Shown piece after piece: positions 1-8,886 of a stretch of DNA of 64,000 bases. A program made the position numbers and the translations under genes. The stretch is from Paenibacillus sp. MAEPY2 (lineage in GTDB: Bacteria > Bacillota > Bacilli > Paenibacillales > Paenibacillaceae), in assembly GCF_000499205.1 (NCBI RefSeq), contig NZ_AWUK01000004.1:186001-250000 (forward strand). The letters run 5' to 3'. The notes beneath the pieces were generated by a model, which ran no database searches, had not been told where the DNA came from, and was given only the letters and a program-made list of their open reading frames with translations. The number at the start of each line of letters is the position of its first letter. Positions within the stretch are counted from its first letter, which is position 1.

Positions 1-173
1 GCAATTGTCCTTTTTCATAACAGACCCTCTTTTCAACCTTGTCGATCGGAAGACTTGCCGCATGTTGCATCATTCAGTTCCAACAGACAGGCGTTTCATC
101 GCCAACCATCTATATAAACCAAATGATGCAATTTGAATCACATTCATGCGGAAATATTGAAAAAATTCTAAAT

Positions 174-1043
174 TTAATAATTCTTCTGTAAAAATTGCTG
201 AATTTCCTGGTTCATCTGGATTAACACATCTTGAGATGGAAAATGACCTGTATCGTATTTGACTGCTTTGACATTCGGAATAATCTTCTGAGCTCTTTCA
301 ATAACCTTATCGGCGGGGAAAAAGACATCCTTCTCTCCCACCAGCAGCAGTGTTGGCGATGTATAATTCACCAGTTCCTCCTGCTCCGTAAGCTTCGGCA
401 TATCCTGCTCCAAACTGACGTATTTGAAGATTTTCCCGATAATATTTTTATCTATTTCCTTCATACAGCTGCATGACATGATATCCGCGATCTTTTGCAA
501 AGAAGTAGGAGAAGAAGTCATTCTGTACGTGACGAGTGGCAGCACGATATCCTGAGCCATTTTAATTTTGGATCCCACGGCCAAGCCAGCGGGTGCTACC
601 AGAACAGAACATGCAATTCGGTCCGGAATGTAGGTTGCCAGTCTTAGGATAATTCCGCCTCCAAAGGAAGGTCCGATAAACGCACTTTTTTCGATCTTGT
701 AGTGGTCCAGCAAATCAGAAATCCACAAAGCCAAACTATCAAACCTTGCCGAAATTCGTGTTTCTTCACTGTAGCCTGGATGACCGATCGTATCCGGCGC
801 GATGATCCGGTATTCTTTGAATAGGGAAGAGAACCATGACAACGTCATCGGATTCACACAATTTCCGCCCTGGAGAATAAATAACGGCTTACCGTCTTCT
901 GGACCTGTTAATAAAACATGCGTTTGTCCAAAACGTGTCTCGACGTACTCTCGTGTAAAACCATCGCCCAATTGCTCAACATACGCTTCGTATTCCTCAA
1001 GTATGCTGCTCTTGCCTTCTTCACTTCTATAAATGGAACTCAT
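174..1043 (-). CDS. alpha/beta hydrolase
   Basis: A cytosolic alpha/beta-fold hydrolase of about 289 residues; substrate unknown. The nucleophile elbow GPSFGG carries the serine, VGEKDVFFP near the C-terminus supplies the acid, and DTGHFPSQ the histidine, so the triad is complete. I chose the ATG at 1043 because GCAGGAGG lies just upstream; an upstream TTG in the same frame lacks a binding site. No signal peptide. It is preceded on the same strand by the RNase H gene, whose terminator lies between them, so it is probably a separate transcript. Family is clear, precise function is not. Confidence 0.85.
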   Translation of the reverse strand: MSSIYRSEEGKSSILEEYEAYVEQLGDGFTREYVETRFGQTHVLLTGPEDGKPLFILQGGNCVNPMTLSWFSSLFKEYRIIAPDTIGHPGYSEETRISARFDSLALWISDLLDHYKIEKSAFIGPSFGGGIILRLATYIPDRIACSVLVAPAGLAVGSKIKMAQDIVLPLVTYRMTSSPTSLQKIADIMSCSCMKEIDKNIIGKIFKYVSLEQDMPKLTEQEELVNYTSPTLLLVGEKDVFFPADKVIERAQKIIPNVKAVKYDTGHFPSQDVLIQMNQEIQQFLQKNY

Positions 1044-1103
1044 GTCTGCCTCCTGCAAAGTATACTCTTTTAACAATCTATGGATTTAATGGTCCATAAA
1101 TAT

Positions 1104-1128
1104 AAAAGAGCCCGCTGATGACAGGCTC
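1104..1128 (-). terminator. terminator of the RNase H gene
   Basis: On the minus strand a GAGCC/GGCTC hairpin is followed by TTTTAT. It lies downstream of the RNase H gene and upstream of the hydrolase gene. Confidence 0.55.
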
Positions 1129-1238
1129 CTTCATATGTGTAACTTATCATAATGAACTGATTATAGAATGGAAACTGGAAATTGTAAACATCGTTTCTCA
1201 TAGAAAATTAATAATACAGAAATTGTAGAGAAATAGGG

Positions 1239-1901
1239 CTATTTTCGGCCGTAATCTGCCTTGATTTCGCCCCACTGCTTGGTCTGCCATTTTAGCACTT
1301 TATTGCTGTACGTATTCGTTCGGAGCCACTGCTCTGCACGGTCAATCATCAGCCAAATCTCTTCCGTGGAAGCATCCCTTGCGAGTGTCGTGGACACCGC
1401 TTTTTGCTTTAACCATTTCATCGCATTGACAGAGTCCGTATAGACTGTCTTGGTGCTTCCCTCTTTTTTCAGATATGCCAAGGCATGTACGATGGCCAGA
1501 AATTCACCAAGGTTGTTTGTACCTTTGGAGATTGGCCCAACGGAGAAAATAATCTCACCCGTGCGGGTATCTACGCCTTTATATTCCACCGGCCCTGGAT
1601 TCCCGCGCGTACCCACATCAACCGAGATGCTGTCATAGTCGATTTCTGCAGAGGTCTCCATGCCTGCGCTTCTTCCGCTACTGCCAGACTTCGTCTTCGA
1701 TGCACTGCCTGATCCGCTTGCTCCCGTACCCCAGTTTCCTTTCCATCCCGCACGATACGCCTCTTCGGCAGCAGCTTTCGATTCATACGATTTATATTTT
1801 GCTCCGGTAAAATGATCCGTCTGTGCTTTGCATTCCGCCCATGTGCTGTATATCCCAGGCTGCTTTCCTGCCCAAACGACATAGTATTTCTGCTTTGCCA
1901 A
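1239..1901 (-). CDS. ribonuclease H with viroplasmin-like N-terminal domain
   Basis: An RNase HI-type enzyme that cleaves RNA in RNA-DNA hybrids. Residues 1-50 (AKQKYYVVWAGKQPGIY and following) are the small viroplasmin/hybrid-binding domain, a Gly/Ser-rich linker follows, and the catalytic domain occupies about 85-220. Metal-binding acids are visible in SVDVGT, NNLGEFLA, VYTDSVNA and the terminal KADYG. I chose the TTG start at 1901 because AAGGAG sits nine bases upstream and it gives the usual MAKxKYYVVW beginning; an ATG six codons earlier would overlap that binding site. Length of 220 residues is normal for this two-domain form in Firmicutes. Confidence 0.9.
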   Translation of the reverse strand: MAKQKYYVVWAGKQPGIYSTWAECKAQTDHFTGAKYKSYESKAAAEEAYRAGWKGNWGTGASGSGSASKTKSGSSGRSAGMETSAEIDYDSISVDVGTRGNPGPVEYKGVDTRTGEIIFSVGPISKGTNNLGEFLAIVHALAYLKKEGSTKTVYTDSVNAMKWLKQKAVSTTLARDASTEEIWLMIDRAEQWLRTNTYSNKVLKWQTKQWGEIKADYGRK

Positions 1902-1977
1902 TATGACCCGCTCCTTCATCTGCTGCTTTCAATTCCTTATTGTAAACGATGGGGAGGTGAGATTGAAAGGAGTGGAT

Positions 1978-2496
1978 TCATCTTGTTCCTATTGTTCCTA
2001 CAGCAGATTCCCTCCATTTCTTCAACATGTCCAATGCAACTTCCAAAAGCTTGCTTTGGTTATTTGAGATTTGGATTTCAATTCGTTGTTGACACCTAAG
2101 GTTTTGTGAATCTGATAAGCTATCCATCGTTTGCTCCAGCAGCATGAAAGACTGCGCACTCACTTCCAGACTGGAATCGCCGATAAATGGAATAATGTTC
2201 TCTATATGTACTATGTAATTCAGGTTTTCAAGAGCGGACAGCAACGTGCCTCTGCTTCCTGATGTCTTGGGGTCTGTGATGACTTCAATTAAAGGTTCGA
2301 CTGCTCGATCATCTCCAATGTCAGATAAAGCGATCGCAATTTCGTTGCGAAGGTCTTTGTTTTCCGTAGATTTCAGAAGATCAATCAGGGAAGACAATTG
2401 TGACGTATCCTTTTTTTGACCAATCGTTGCTACTTGCTTCATTGCACCTTCAATATCTCCTTGGGAAAGGTGTTTTTGTATTATGTTCGTATACAT
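1978..2496 (-). CDS. HEAT-repeat protein
   Basis: A small all-helical protein of about 172 residues with HEAT/PBS-lyase-like repeats: paired helices with phrases such as LRNEIAIALSDIGDDRAVEPLIEVI and a second unit following. Such proteins are binding scaffolds; nothing shows an enzymatic activity. The start is uncertain: ATG at 2496 has GAGGAG 14 bases upstream, while an in-frame GTG at 2511 abuts that site. It lies alone between the RNase H gene and the divergent DUF421 gene. Confidence 0.75.
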   Translation of the reverse strand: MYTNIIQKHLSQGDIEGAMKQVATIGQKKDTSQLSSLIDLLKSTENKDLRNEIAIALSDIGDDRAVEPLIEVITDPKTSGSRGTLLSALENLNYIVHIENIIPFIGDSSLEVSAQSFMLLEQTMDSLSDSQNLRCQQRIEIQISNNQSKLLEVALDMLKKWRESAVGTIGTR

Positions 2497-2709
2497 TGTA
2501 CGCTGTATCACTCCTCATTTTGCTAGAAAAAAGCTCTCCATCATAATATCGGCCATTTCCTTATTTTAGGATGTAGTATAATGGTCCTTATAATATCGGG
2601 ACTATTTTCCTTATCTATATCTCTCCTCCTAAACAATTGTATATTTCAACCAAATCAAGAACAGGCTAAGAAATAAACAGATGATTTGGTGCAGAAAGGA
2701 ATACAACCA

Positions 2710-3276
2710 ATGGACTGGATCTGGAAATCCATCTTACTTGTACTGATTGGCATGATTTTACTGCGGATTGCTGGACGCAAATCAATCACGCAGATGAGTG
2801 TCGCCACCACCGTTATCATTATCTCGATCGGGACCACGATTGTGCAGCCTATCGCGAACCATGAGCTTGGCAAAGCAATCGGGTCAGCTGCGGTATTTAT
2901 CCTCATGCTCCTGATCGTTGAACAATTGCAAGTGAAGTTTAATTGGTTTGAAAAACTGATGAGTGGAAAATCGAAGGTTGTCGTGGAGGACGGGAAGTTA
3001 AATCTGCCGAATTTGAAACGCATGCGCTATTCGGTAGATCAATTGGAGATGCAGTTGCGGGAAAAAGGAATTACAAGTATTGCCGATCTGGAAACAGCCA
3101 CGATGGAACCAAACGGGCAGCTCGGATACGTGCTCAAACGACACGCACGCCCGGTAACCATAGGCGATTTGGAAGCACTTTTGAAGCAAGGTACATGGCC
3201 TACGGAATCCAAAGAACTGTTCCAGGAGGTCATCCAGGATGGACACTCGCGTCCGATTGATTCCAAGATGCAGTAA
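2710..3276 (+). CDS. DUF421 family membrane protein (YetF-like)
   Basis: A membrane protein with three N-terminal transmembrane helices (about residues 3-22, 30-50, 55-77) followed by a cytoplasmic DUF421 domain, the arrangement of YetF/YdfS of Bacillus, whose known members affect spore or stress properties. I chose the ATG at 2710 because AGAAAGGA lies nine bases upstream; an upstream TTG at 2686 has no site. The frame stops at 3276, but an open frame shifted by one base begins inside its last codons and continues for 137 residues, so this may be a truncated version of a longer protein (see the next entry). Confidence 0.85.
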   Translation: MDWIWKSILLVLIGMILLRIAGRKSITQMSVATTVIIISIGTTIVQPIANHELGKAIGSAAVFILMLLIVEQLQVKFNWFEKLMSGKSKVVVEDGKLNLPNLKRMRYSVDQLEMQLREKGITSIADLETATMEPNGQLGYVLKRHARPVTIGDLEALLKQGTWPTESKELFQEVIQDGHSRPIDSKMQ

Positions 3277-3680
3277 ATGAAATAGTTGAGAGAAATCGAA
3301 TTATACCTGACATTGTCATCCCTCCCCCGGCCCGTGAGGAGCAAAGCAGCATCGACGAAACTACAGAAGACATTGCATTCCAGCGTAAATATCTGCAAAT
3401 AGAGTCATCGAAGGCATTTCTCACCTTCTCATCGGCATTTGGGTCAAGCGGAGGTGTATCCATCAACGGCGATTTAATTACATGTCCGAGCCTCGTCATC
3501 AAAGCCGTAGAATCCGATGATGAGGAACGAAGAGGTCAATTGACTGCAGAACAGCTTGGCGCTGAATATGCAAGGCTGTGGGACACGACCCATACCGGAT
3601 TGCTCGTCGGCCAGCGGTATATGGATGTAGTCGAGCGAATCCTTCATTGGCTGAAGCTTAACTTCGAAAAGCAATACTGA
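3267..3680 (+). pseudogene. out-of-frame C-terminal extension of the DUF421 protein
   Basis: A 137-codon open frame without any ATG, GTG or TTG near its beginning. It reads DAVNEIVERNRIIPDIVIPP and onward to KLNFEKQY. Adding one A in the AAG of the DUF421 gene (about 3265-3268) would join SK to DAVNEIV in a single protein of about 325 residues. The codons look like real coding sequence (acidic, soluble, TTHTGLLVGQRYMDVVERI). I do not recognise the domain. Either a one-base deletion broke the gene, the read has an error, or the segment is translated from a non-standard start. Confidence 0.55.
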
Positions 3681-3709
3681 TAAATATGCGTTTAGCTGGT
3701 CTTTAGCCA

Positions 3710-3758
3710 AAGAAGCTTCCCTTGGACAAGATTGTCCAGGAAAGCTTCTTATTTTTTA
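3710..3758 (+). terminator. rho-independent terminator
   Basis: A long hairpin (AAGAAGCTT paired with AAGCTTCTT, inner TTGGACAA with TTGTCCAG) is followed by ATTTTTTATT. It ends the DUF421 transcript, after the out-of-frame extension, which supports the extension having once been part of the gene. Confidence 0.85.
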
Positions 3759-3817
3759 TTGGCTCTATTGTGGAATAAAGCTGGCTACATTTCGGGGTTA
3801 ATGAGAGTTCTGGATTT

Positions 3818-4519
3818 CTAGCTCTTTTGTTTATAAAATTCATGGTACAGCTTCATTAGCGCCCTCTTCTCAATCCGTGAAACATAGGAGCGTGAGATGC
3901 CAAGTTCCTTGGCTATTTCGCGTTGGGTGCGCTCTTCCCCGCCTGCCTCAAGGCCGAATCGGCCGATAACAACTTCCTTCTCCCGATCATCTAAGATGTC
4001 GAGATTGCGGTAAATCTTACTTTTTTCAATCTTGAGTTGCACCTTATCTACAACGTCGTCGGCTTCTGTTCCGAGAATATCGATTAATGTAATTTCATTG
4101 CCCTCTTTGTCCGTTCCGATTGGATCATGTAGAGATACATCTTTGCGTGTTTTCTTCAGGGAACGCAAATGCATAAGTATTTCGTTTTCAATACAGCGGG
4201 CAGCAAACGTAGCGAGTTTGGTCCCTTTGCCTTGTTGAAAACTTTCGATCGCCTTAATCAAACCAATCGTTCCAATCGAAATCAAGTCTTCCTGGTCTTC
4301 GCCAGTATTGTCAAATTTCTTGACGATATGCGCGACGAGGCGCAGATTGTGTTCGATAAGCAAATTACGTGAATGTGCGTTGCCTTCAGCCATAAGGCGT
4401 AAATGTTTGGCTTCATCATCCTCAGCCAGTGGCTGGGGAAATGCATTATTTTTGACATACGAGACGAGTAACGTTAACTCTTTGATGAATAGGGCAATTG
4501 CGGTAAACAATCCGGGCAC
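3818..4519 (-). CDS. sigK: RNA polymerase sporulation sigma factor sigma-K (pro-sigma-K)
   Basis: The late mother-cell sigma factor, directing coat and spore-maturation genes. The N-terminal pro-sequence ([21 protein letters not shown]) is hydrophobic, as needed for membrane tethering and SpoIVFB processing. Region 2 ([32 protein letters not shown]) and region 4 ([21 protein letters not shown]) are intact. The GTG at 4519 is preferred: AGGAGG ends eight bases upstream and the resulting 233-residue protein aligns with B. subtilis pro-sigma-K, while an ATG 15 codons earlier adds an unmatched tail. Unlike B. subtilis the gene is continuous, with no skin-type insertion. Confidence 0.95.
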   Translation of the reverse strand: MPGLFTAIALFIKELTLLVSYVKNNAFPQPLAEDDEAKHLRLMAEGNAHSRNLLIEHNLRLVAHIVKKFDNTGEDQEDLISIGTIGLIKAIESFQQGKGTKLATFAARCIENEILMHLRSLKKTRKDVSLHDPIGTDKEGNEITLIDILGTEADDVVDKVQLKIEKSKIYRNLDILDDREKEVVIGRFGLEAGGEERTQREIAKELGISRSYVSRIEKRALMKLYHEFYKQKS

Positions 4520-4648
4520 AGATGACACCTCCTGCAGTTTTACAACGATCTGGCCTGAGCACATGTGGGAACAGGGTCGATTTATTGTATGTAGGCGTGT
4601 GCCCAGAAGTGCACGTACACTTGAAAAAGGGAAGTTATTCGCGAAGAT

Positions 4649-4828
4649 TTATACACTCACTGAAACGATGGAGCCCACTTTCTGAAGGATGAGGAATTCT
4701 TTCTCGACACTATCAATAAAATACTTCTTCTCACCAAATATCACGACATCATTCTCGACTAATTGAACATCACTTTTGAAATAGATAAAATTGTCCGTTT
4801 CTCTGAACGCACCTTTGTAGTAGTACAA
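4649..4828 (-). CDS. small protein of unknown function (59 residues)
   Basis: A short gene that is easy to miss because it begins with TTG. It reads from TTG at 4828, with CCAAGGAGAAGGTG immediately upstream, to TAA at 4649. The product starts YYYKGAFRETDNFIYF, contains VENDVVIFGEKKYFIDSVEK and ends KVGSIVSVSV. Alternating hydrophobic and charged residues suggest a small beta-strand-rich fold. It lies between sigK and a small membrane protein on the same strand. I do not recognise a family. Confidence 0.6.
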   Translation of the reverse strand: MYYYKGAFRETDNFIYFKSDVQLVENDVVIFGEKKYFIDSVEKEFLILQKVGSIVSVSV

Positions 4829-4877
4829 GTTGTCACCTTCTCCTTGGAAAAATGAATGATTTCAACTACTGTAATTA

Positions 4878-5087
4878 CTATTCTTTTCGTTTAAAACACA
4901 TCTTGTAAAGCATAAGCCCCAGCCCAGATGAACAAATAAGATATCCAAAGAACAAGAACAGTAAATAAATACCATGAAGATCTTCAGGAATCTGATTTAC
5001 ACCTTCAAACCACGCAGAACGAATAGGATACAGTAGCGCTACCCAAATGATCAGCAAGATCAGAATATAATTAATGTTTTTTCTCAC
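4878..5087 (-). CDS. small two-helix membrane protein
   Basis: A 69-residue protein with two transmembrane helices (about residues 6-23 and 40-62), a short extracellular or lumenal loop and a basic C-terminus KMCFKRKE. The GTG start at 5087 has AAGGA upstream. It lies 49 bases ahead of the 59-residue gene and may be co-transcribed with it. No family recognised. Confidence 0.6.
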   Translation of the reverse strand: MRKNINYILILLIIWVALLYPIRSAWFEGVNQIPEDLHGIYLLFLFFGYLICSSGLGLMLYKMCFKRKE

Positions 5088-5153
5088 AATAACGATCCTT
5101 TCAAGTCCGAGTGGAAACAGGAAATAATAAATAACAGCTCCTACAACGAAAGT

Positions 5154-5178
5154 AAAAAAGCCGCTAGATTAGCGACTT
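5154..5178 (-). terminator. terminator of the DUF3298-type gene
   Basis: On the minus strand, AAGTCGCTAATCTAGCGGCTT forms a nine-pair hairpin followed by TTTTTTAC, directly after the secreted-protein gene. Confidence 0.8.
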
Positions 5179-5235
5179 TCTATGGTACAATGTTTCCGCC
5201 CCGCCACTTGGAAATTACAAAGTCAGCATCTTTTC

Positions 5236-6309
5236 TTAGTAATGTGAGATTGTAATGCCGTGAATAAGTCCCTCGGTTGAACTGGAGGCGAAATGGACCC
5301 GGGTGTCCCCAAAACGATAGGAGAGTAAATATTCTCCTTGAATATCAGGGTTCTCACCCTTTTGACCTTTTCCCAATATCTTCTCAATGTCACTGAAGGT
5401 TTTCATAGGGAGGGTTTTCCAACTCAAATAAATATGGTCAAGACGGTCTGTGTCTCCCTCCCCAAAATTAAAGGAAGCATACTCTACCCCTTCAAATATC
5501 CAGAAAAGTCCTCCCATTTCCGGTTCATAATAGGGTTCACTACCCGAACTTTTCAGCGCTTTCGATACTTCTACTTTCGTTTGTCCAAAACTTATATTTT
5601 CAAACCCCGGTATTCTCCCACTCTTCAACTCTTGAATGGAGTTTTTATTTAACTCAAAAAATGGCCTGCTCAGTTCAGACTGAATTTTGGAGAAAGGAAC
5701 TTTTACCTCTATAAATCCCGCCGCATAAGGCCCAACTTCGTATGGATTAAATACTATGACAATTCCTGTGTTTTGGTAGTAAAAGCTGGATGTATTAGAC
5801 AAGGGAAAGTTATAAAAACTGTCCGGGAAGACATCCTCATTACTCTTTAGGCCTGATTCAATACCCTCAGCTAGATTAACAGCTTGTTTATTAGTTTGAA
5901 CCACCTGGTTCAAGTAGAGACGTTTTCCTGTTGTTAGATCATAATTATAAGTCGTTACTTCTTCATACCCGTGTGCGCCGCCTCTGAAATAATAATCTGT
6001 ATATACGATAGAAAGTAAATTGTTTTGATTGTATTTAGTCTGTGCAGTGGTATTCCAGTAAAAGTAATCTTGCTGTTTTTTTAGATATGTATTCTGTATA
6101 GCGGCATTTACGGCATGGATTTTGAGTGTTTTATTTATTTTATCCCTGACCTTTTGTTCTCCGCCAATAATTTGAACATACTTTTGGCCTTTATACGAAT
6201 AGATTTTTGTCTTTACTGTGCTCGACCCGGCTGCATTCGCATCACTTATTGGGATTATAAATAGAAACACTAATAAGAGGCTTATTAACATAGCAAATGT
6301 TTTGTTCAA
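5236..6309 (-). CDS. secreted DUF4163/DUF3298 (RsiV-like) protein with DUF4309-like C-terminus
   Basis: An exported protein with a signal peptide (hydrophobic residues about 6-25, then ANAAGSS). The next 190 residues match the DUF4163/DUF3298 fold found in RsiV and PdaC: YRGGAHG-type segment YYFRGGAHGYEEVTTYNYDLTTG and a terminal VKVPFSKI. The last 110 residues (ISFGQTKVEVSKAL onward) resemble the DUF4309 fold. The TTG at 6309 is preferred because AAAGGA lies ten bases upstream; the ATG at 6321 touches it. RsiV-type domains bind lysozyme or peptidoglycan-related ligands in known cases; here the role is inferred only. Confidence 0.75.
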   Translation of the reverse strand: MNKTFAMLISLLLVFLFIIPISDANAAGSSTVKTKIYSYKGQKYVQIIGGEQKVRDKINKTLKIHAVNAAIQNTYLKKQQDYFYWNTTAQTKYNQNNLLSIVYTDYYFRGGAHGYEEVTTYNYDLTTGKRLYLNQVVQTNKQAVNLAEGIESGLKSNEDVFPDSFYNFPLSNTSSFYYQNTGIVIVFNPYEVGPYAAGFIEVKVPFSKIQSELSRPFFELNKNSIQELKSGRIPGFENISFGQTKVEVSKALKSSGSEPYYEPEMGGLFWIFEGVEYASFNFGEGDTDRLDHIYLSWKTLPMKTFSDIEKILGKGQKGENPDIQGEYLLSYRFGDTRVHFASSSTEGLIHGITISHY

Positions 6310-6407
6310 ATTGAAATCCATCCTTTCTAATTATTATGATATACCAATAATACTGTAACTTGGCTGGTTTGTCTTTTTCTAGTTGAAACTGTAATCCATC
6401 CATAGAA

Positions 6408-6445
6408 CAGCCTCCATCCCACATGTCAATGCGGAGTGAAGGCTG
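6408..6445 (-). terminator. hairpin after the MFS gene
   Basis: CAGCCTtCAC and its complement around 6408-6419 and 6433-6445 form a long imperfect hairpin just downstream of the MFS gene, but no U-run follows. Confidence 0.3.
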
Positions 6446-6462
6446 CATCTACCTGTCTATAT

Positions 6463-7713
6463 TTAATTCACTGGTGCCGGCTCTACAGCATCGGCGATTT
6501 CCGGTAACCTAGTTTTGCGTTCCCTTGTCACGCTAACGAATAATCCCACAAGTCCAAGTGCCGCAATAACTGCTGCATACAACGGTACCGAGATGAGCCC
6601 CGTATGCGTAATTGCAAACCCGCCCAAATAGGCACCGCCTGCGTTACCCAGATTAAAAGCTGAGTGACTCGACGTTGTCGCCAGCAGCGGTGCTTCACGG
6701 GTCATATTCATAATTCGAATTTGCAGCCCTGGCATAATACCAAATGCCGCAACGCCCCAACAAAATATGGTGATTACCGCCAGATACGGATTGTCCAGCG
6801 TCAGCGTTAATGCTGCCAACAGAACTGCCAGTATACCGAAGTTAACCATCAGGGAAGGCATCAGCTTCCAGTCCGCCAGACGGCCCCCAAGTATATTGCC
6901 CAAAGTAACCCCGACACCGAACAGCACCAGAATCCAGGTTACGCTTTGCTCAGCAAAACCACTAATATCGACTAGCATCGGTGTAATATAGGTGAACACA
7001 GCGAAAAGACTTCCACAACCCAGCGCACCAATAAGTAGTATCAATAACACCTGTGGTCGAACCAGATTCCGGAATTGCTGGCCCAGATTTGCTGGGGGTC
7101 CCTGCTGGATCACCGGAATGAAACGAATGATGCCAATCAATGAGATGATGCCTAGAATGGTAATGGCCCCAAACGATGAACGCCACCCGAGCTGTTGCCC
7201 GATAAATGTTCCAAAAGGCACACCAATAATGTTGGCAATCGTTAATCCAGCCAGTACAACGGATACCGCCCCTGCCCTTCTCTCCGGTGCAACCAGCCGT
7301 GTTGCCATCAGCGAGCCTACTCCCAGAAACGTACCATGGGCAAATGCCGTCAGAATACGTGCCGAGATAAGCAGCCCATAAGTCGGAGCAATAACAGACA
7401 ACGCGTTACCGATGATAAAAATACACATCAGCAGCACCAGCAGTTTTTTCTGCGGAATCTTGTGGGTGAACACAGTCAGTATCGGCGCACCAACCGCCAC
7501 GCCAAGCGCATAACCCGTAATCAGTTGTCCAGCCTGCGGAATGCTCACATTCAAATCCGTTGCTACATTGGGCAGTAGCCCCATAATAATAAATTCCGTC
7601 ATGCCAATAGCAAAGGCCCCTACCGTCAGGCATAAAAGGGATAAGGGAAACGCCTCTCGCTTAGCGGATTTCGAAACTCCCAATTCCGTTTTAGATGATT
7701 CTGACTTACGCAT
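6463..7713 (-). CDS. MFS efflux transporter (DHA1, AraJ/YdhP-like)
   Basis: A 12-helix major facilitator of 416 residues. The first helix carries MTEFIIMGLLPNVA, the signature of the AraJ/NepI/YdhP group of sugar, purine or drug exporters, and the loop between helices 4 and 5 has the antiporter-type repeat (VPFGTFIGQQLGWR). Substrate cannot be told. The ATG at 7713 has GGAGAAGAG upstream. It follows the ADP-ribosylglycohydrolase gene by 25 bases on the same strand, suggesting an operon in which it might export a nucleoside-type compound. Confidence 0.88.
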   Translation of the reverse strand: MRKSESSKTELGVSKSAKREAFPLSLLCLTVGAFAIGMTEFIIMGLLPNVATDLNVSIPQAGQLITGYALGVAVGAPILTVFTHKIPQKKLLVLLMCIFIIGNALSVIAPTYGLLISARILTAFAHGTFLGVGSLMATRLVAPERRAGAVSVVLAGLTIANIIGVPFGTFIGQQLGWRSSFGAITILGIISLIGIIRFIPVIQQGPPANLGQQFRNLVRPQVLLILLIGALGCGSLFAVFTYITPMLVDISGFAEQSVTWILVLFGVGVTLGNILGGRLADWKLMPSLMVNFGILAVLLAALTLTLDNPYLAVITIFCWGVAAFGIMPGLQIRIMNMTREAPLLATTSSHSAFNLGNAGGAYLGGFAITHTGLISVPLYAAVIAALGLVGLFVSVTRERKTRLPEIADAVEPAPVN

Positions 7714-7738
7714 ATGATGTTCTCTTCTCCTGTCTCTT

Positions 7739-8662
7739 CTATCTTGTTTCCGCCTTTGACCACAATGCCTCCGTCAATTCAATCAGCGTATTTCGCATGG
7801 CCAGCTTCTCTTGCCAGTGTGCCGGGATACCGCTCAATCCATAATAGGCTCCGGCAATTTGCCCATACACCGCTCCCGTGGTGTCCGCATCATCACCCAG
7901 ATTCACTGCCAGAAGCGCACCTTCCTCGAAGGTCGAGGATTGGTGGAATGCCCATAACGCTGCTTCAAGTGAACGAACAACATAACCGCTCCCCTGAATT
8001 TCAGGCGGTGCTTTATGGCGGTATGATCCTTGGACAACTTCTTCAATCGCGGGTGAAAATGATTTCTCGTCCCTCCACTGGCGACAGGTTTGAGGCTGCA
8101 GCATGACGTCCTTGTCCGCTCCGCGCAGTCCTGCAACCAATATCGCCGTCAGCACTTCGCATGCTTCCACACTTTCAACAGCGGCATGTGTCGTTCTGGA
8201 ACTCAACCGAGCATACCGCACTGCCTGATCCGGCTCGTTGGCATATGCCATGGCAATAGGTGCGAGCCGCATGATCGAACCATTGCCCGCGGTCATCGGG
8301 TCGGTTGAGCCACTATACGCTTCACCGGTTGCCACAAACCGCTCAAGTGCATTGCGGGTAGCACCGCCAATATCAAAGCAGGTTCCCGTACTGCTCATAT
8401 AACCGACCTGGTACCAATTCGTATATCTGCGCATCTGGTCCGCTGGATCGAAGCTCTCTTTTCTCACCAGGCTTTCGGCCAGACAGAGGGCCATCGACGT
8501 ATCATCCGTCCATTGTCCCGGAGCCAGATCAAATACACCTCCGCCCACAATATCGGTAACAGGCTCAAACGTGCCAGGACTGCTGAATTCCACTGTAGTT
8601 CCCAGTGCATCTCCCGCGGCAAGTCCAATGAAACAACCTTGGAAACGATCCTTTAGCAGCAT
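7739..8662 (-). CDS. ADP-ribosylglycohydrolase family protein
   Basis: A 307-residue hydrolase of the DraG/ARH family, removing ADP-ribose from proteins or related N-glycosides. Dimagnesium-site residues are visible: GLAAGDALGTTVEF at the N-terminus, QWTDDTSMAL in the first third, and LGDDADTTGAVYGQIAGAYYG near the C-terminus, all conserved. The ATG at 8662 follows GAGGAGGGATCG. It is the first gene of a two-gene operon with the MFS transporter. Confidence 0.9.
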   Translation of the reverse strand: MLLKDRFQGCFIGLAAGDALGTTVEFSSPGTFEPVTDIVGGGVFDLAPGQWTDDTSMALCLAESLVRKESFDPADQMRRYTNWYQVGYMSSTGTCFDIGGATRNALERFVATGEAYSGSTDPMTAGNGSIMRLAPIAMAYANEPDQAVRYARLSSRTTHAAVESVEACEVLTAILVAGLRGADKDVMLQPQTCRQWRDEKSFSPAIEEVVQGSYRHKAPPEIQGSGYVVRSLEAALWAFHQSSTFEEGALLAVNLGDDADTTGAVYGQIAGAYYGLSGIPAHWQEKLAMRNTLIELTEALWSKAETR

Positions 8663-8825
8663 CGTCGATCCCTCCTCTGCGATTCAACTACTCAAATAAC
8701 TTCCTCCATTCTCCCACATGGCCTAATATGGCGTAAAGAAGTTTAATACGTAAGTCGATTGCAAATTTAACCGACACAGAATAGGCCAAATGGGTTTGGC
8801 CCAGCAAACTGAACAGACATACAGC

Positions 8826-8870
8826 AAAAAGCCGGGAGGGACAATGCCTATCGCATCGTTCCTTCCGGCT
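8826..8870 (-). terminator. terminator of the GNAT gene
   Basis: AGCCGGAAGGAACGATGC pairs with GCATTGTCCCTCCCGGCT and is followed on the minus strand by TTTTTGCTG. It ends the acetyltransferase transcript. Confidence 0.85.
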
Positions 8871-8886
8871 CTATTAAAAAGATAAT

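Noticed and set aside
1..173. Gene fragment at the left edge
   Set aside because: No frame with a plausible start or family is visible; left as intergenic.
1239..1901. Viral origin for the RNase H because of its viroplasmin-like domain
   Set aside because: This domain pair is widespread in Firmicutes chromosomes; nothing else viral is nearby.
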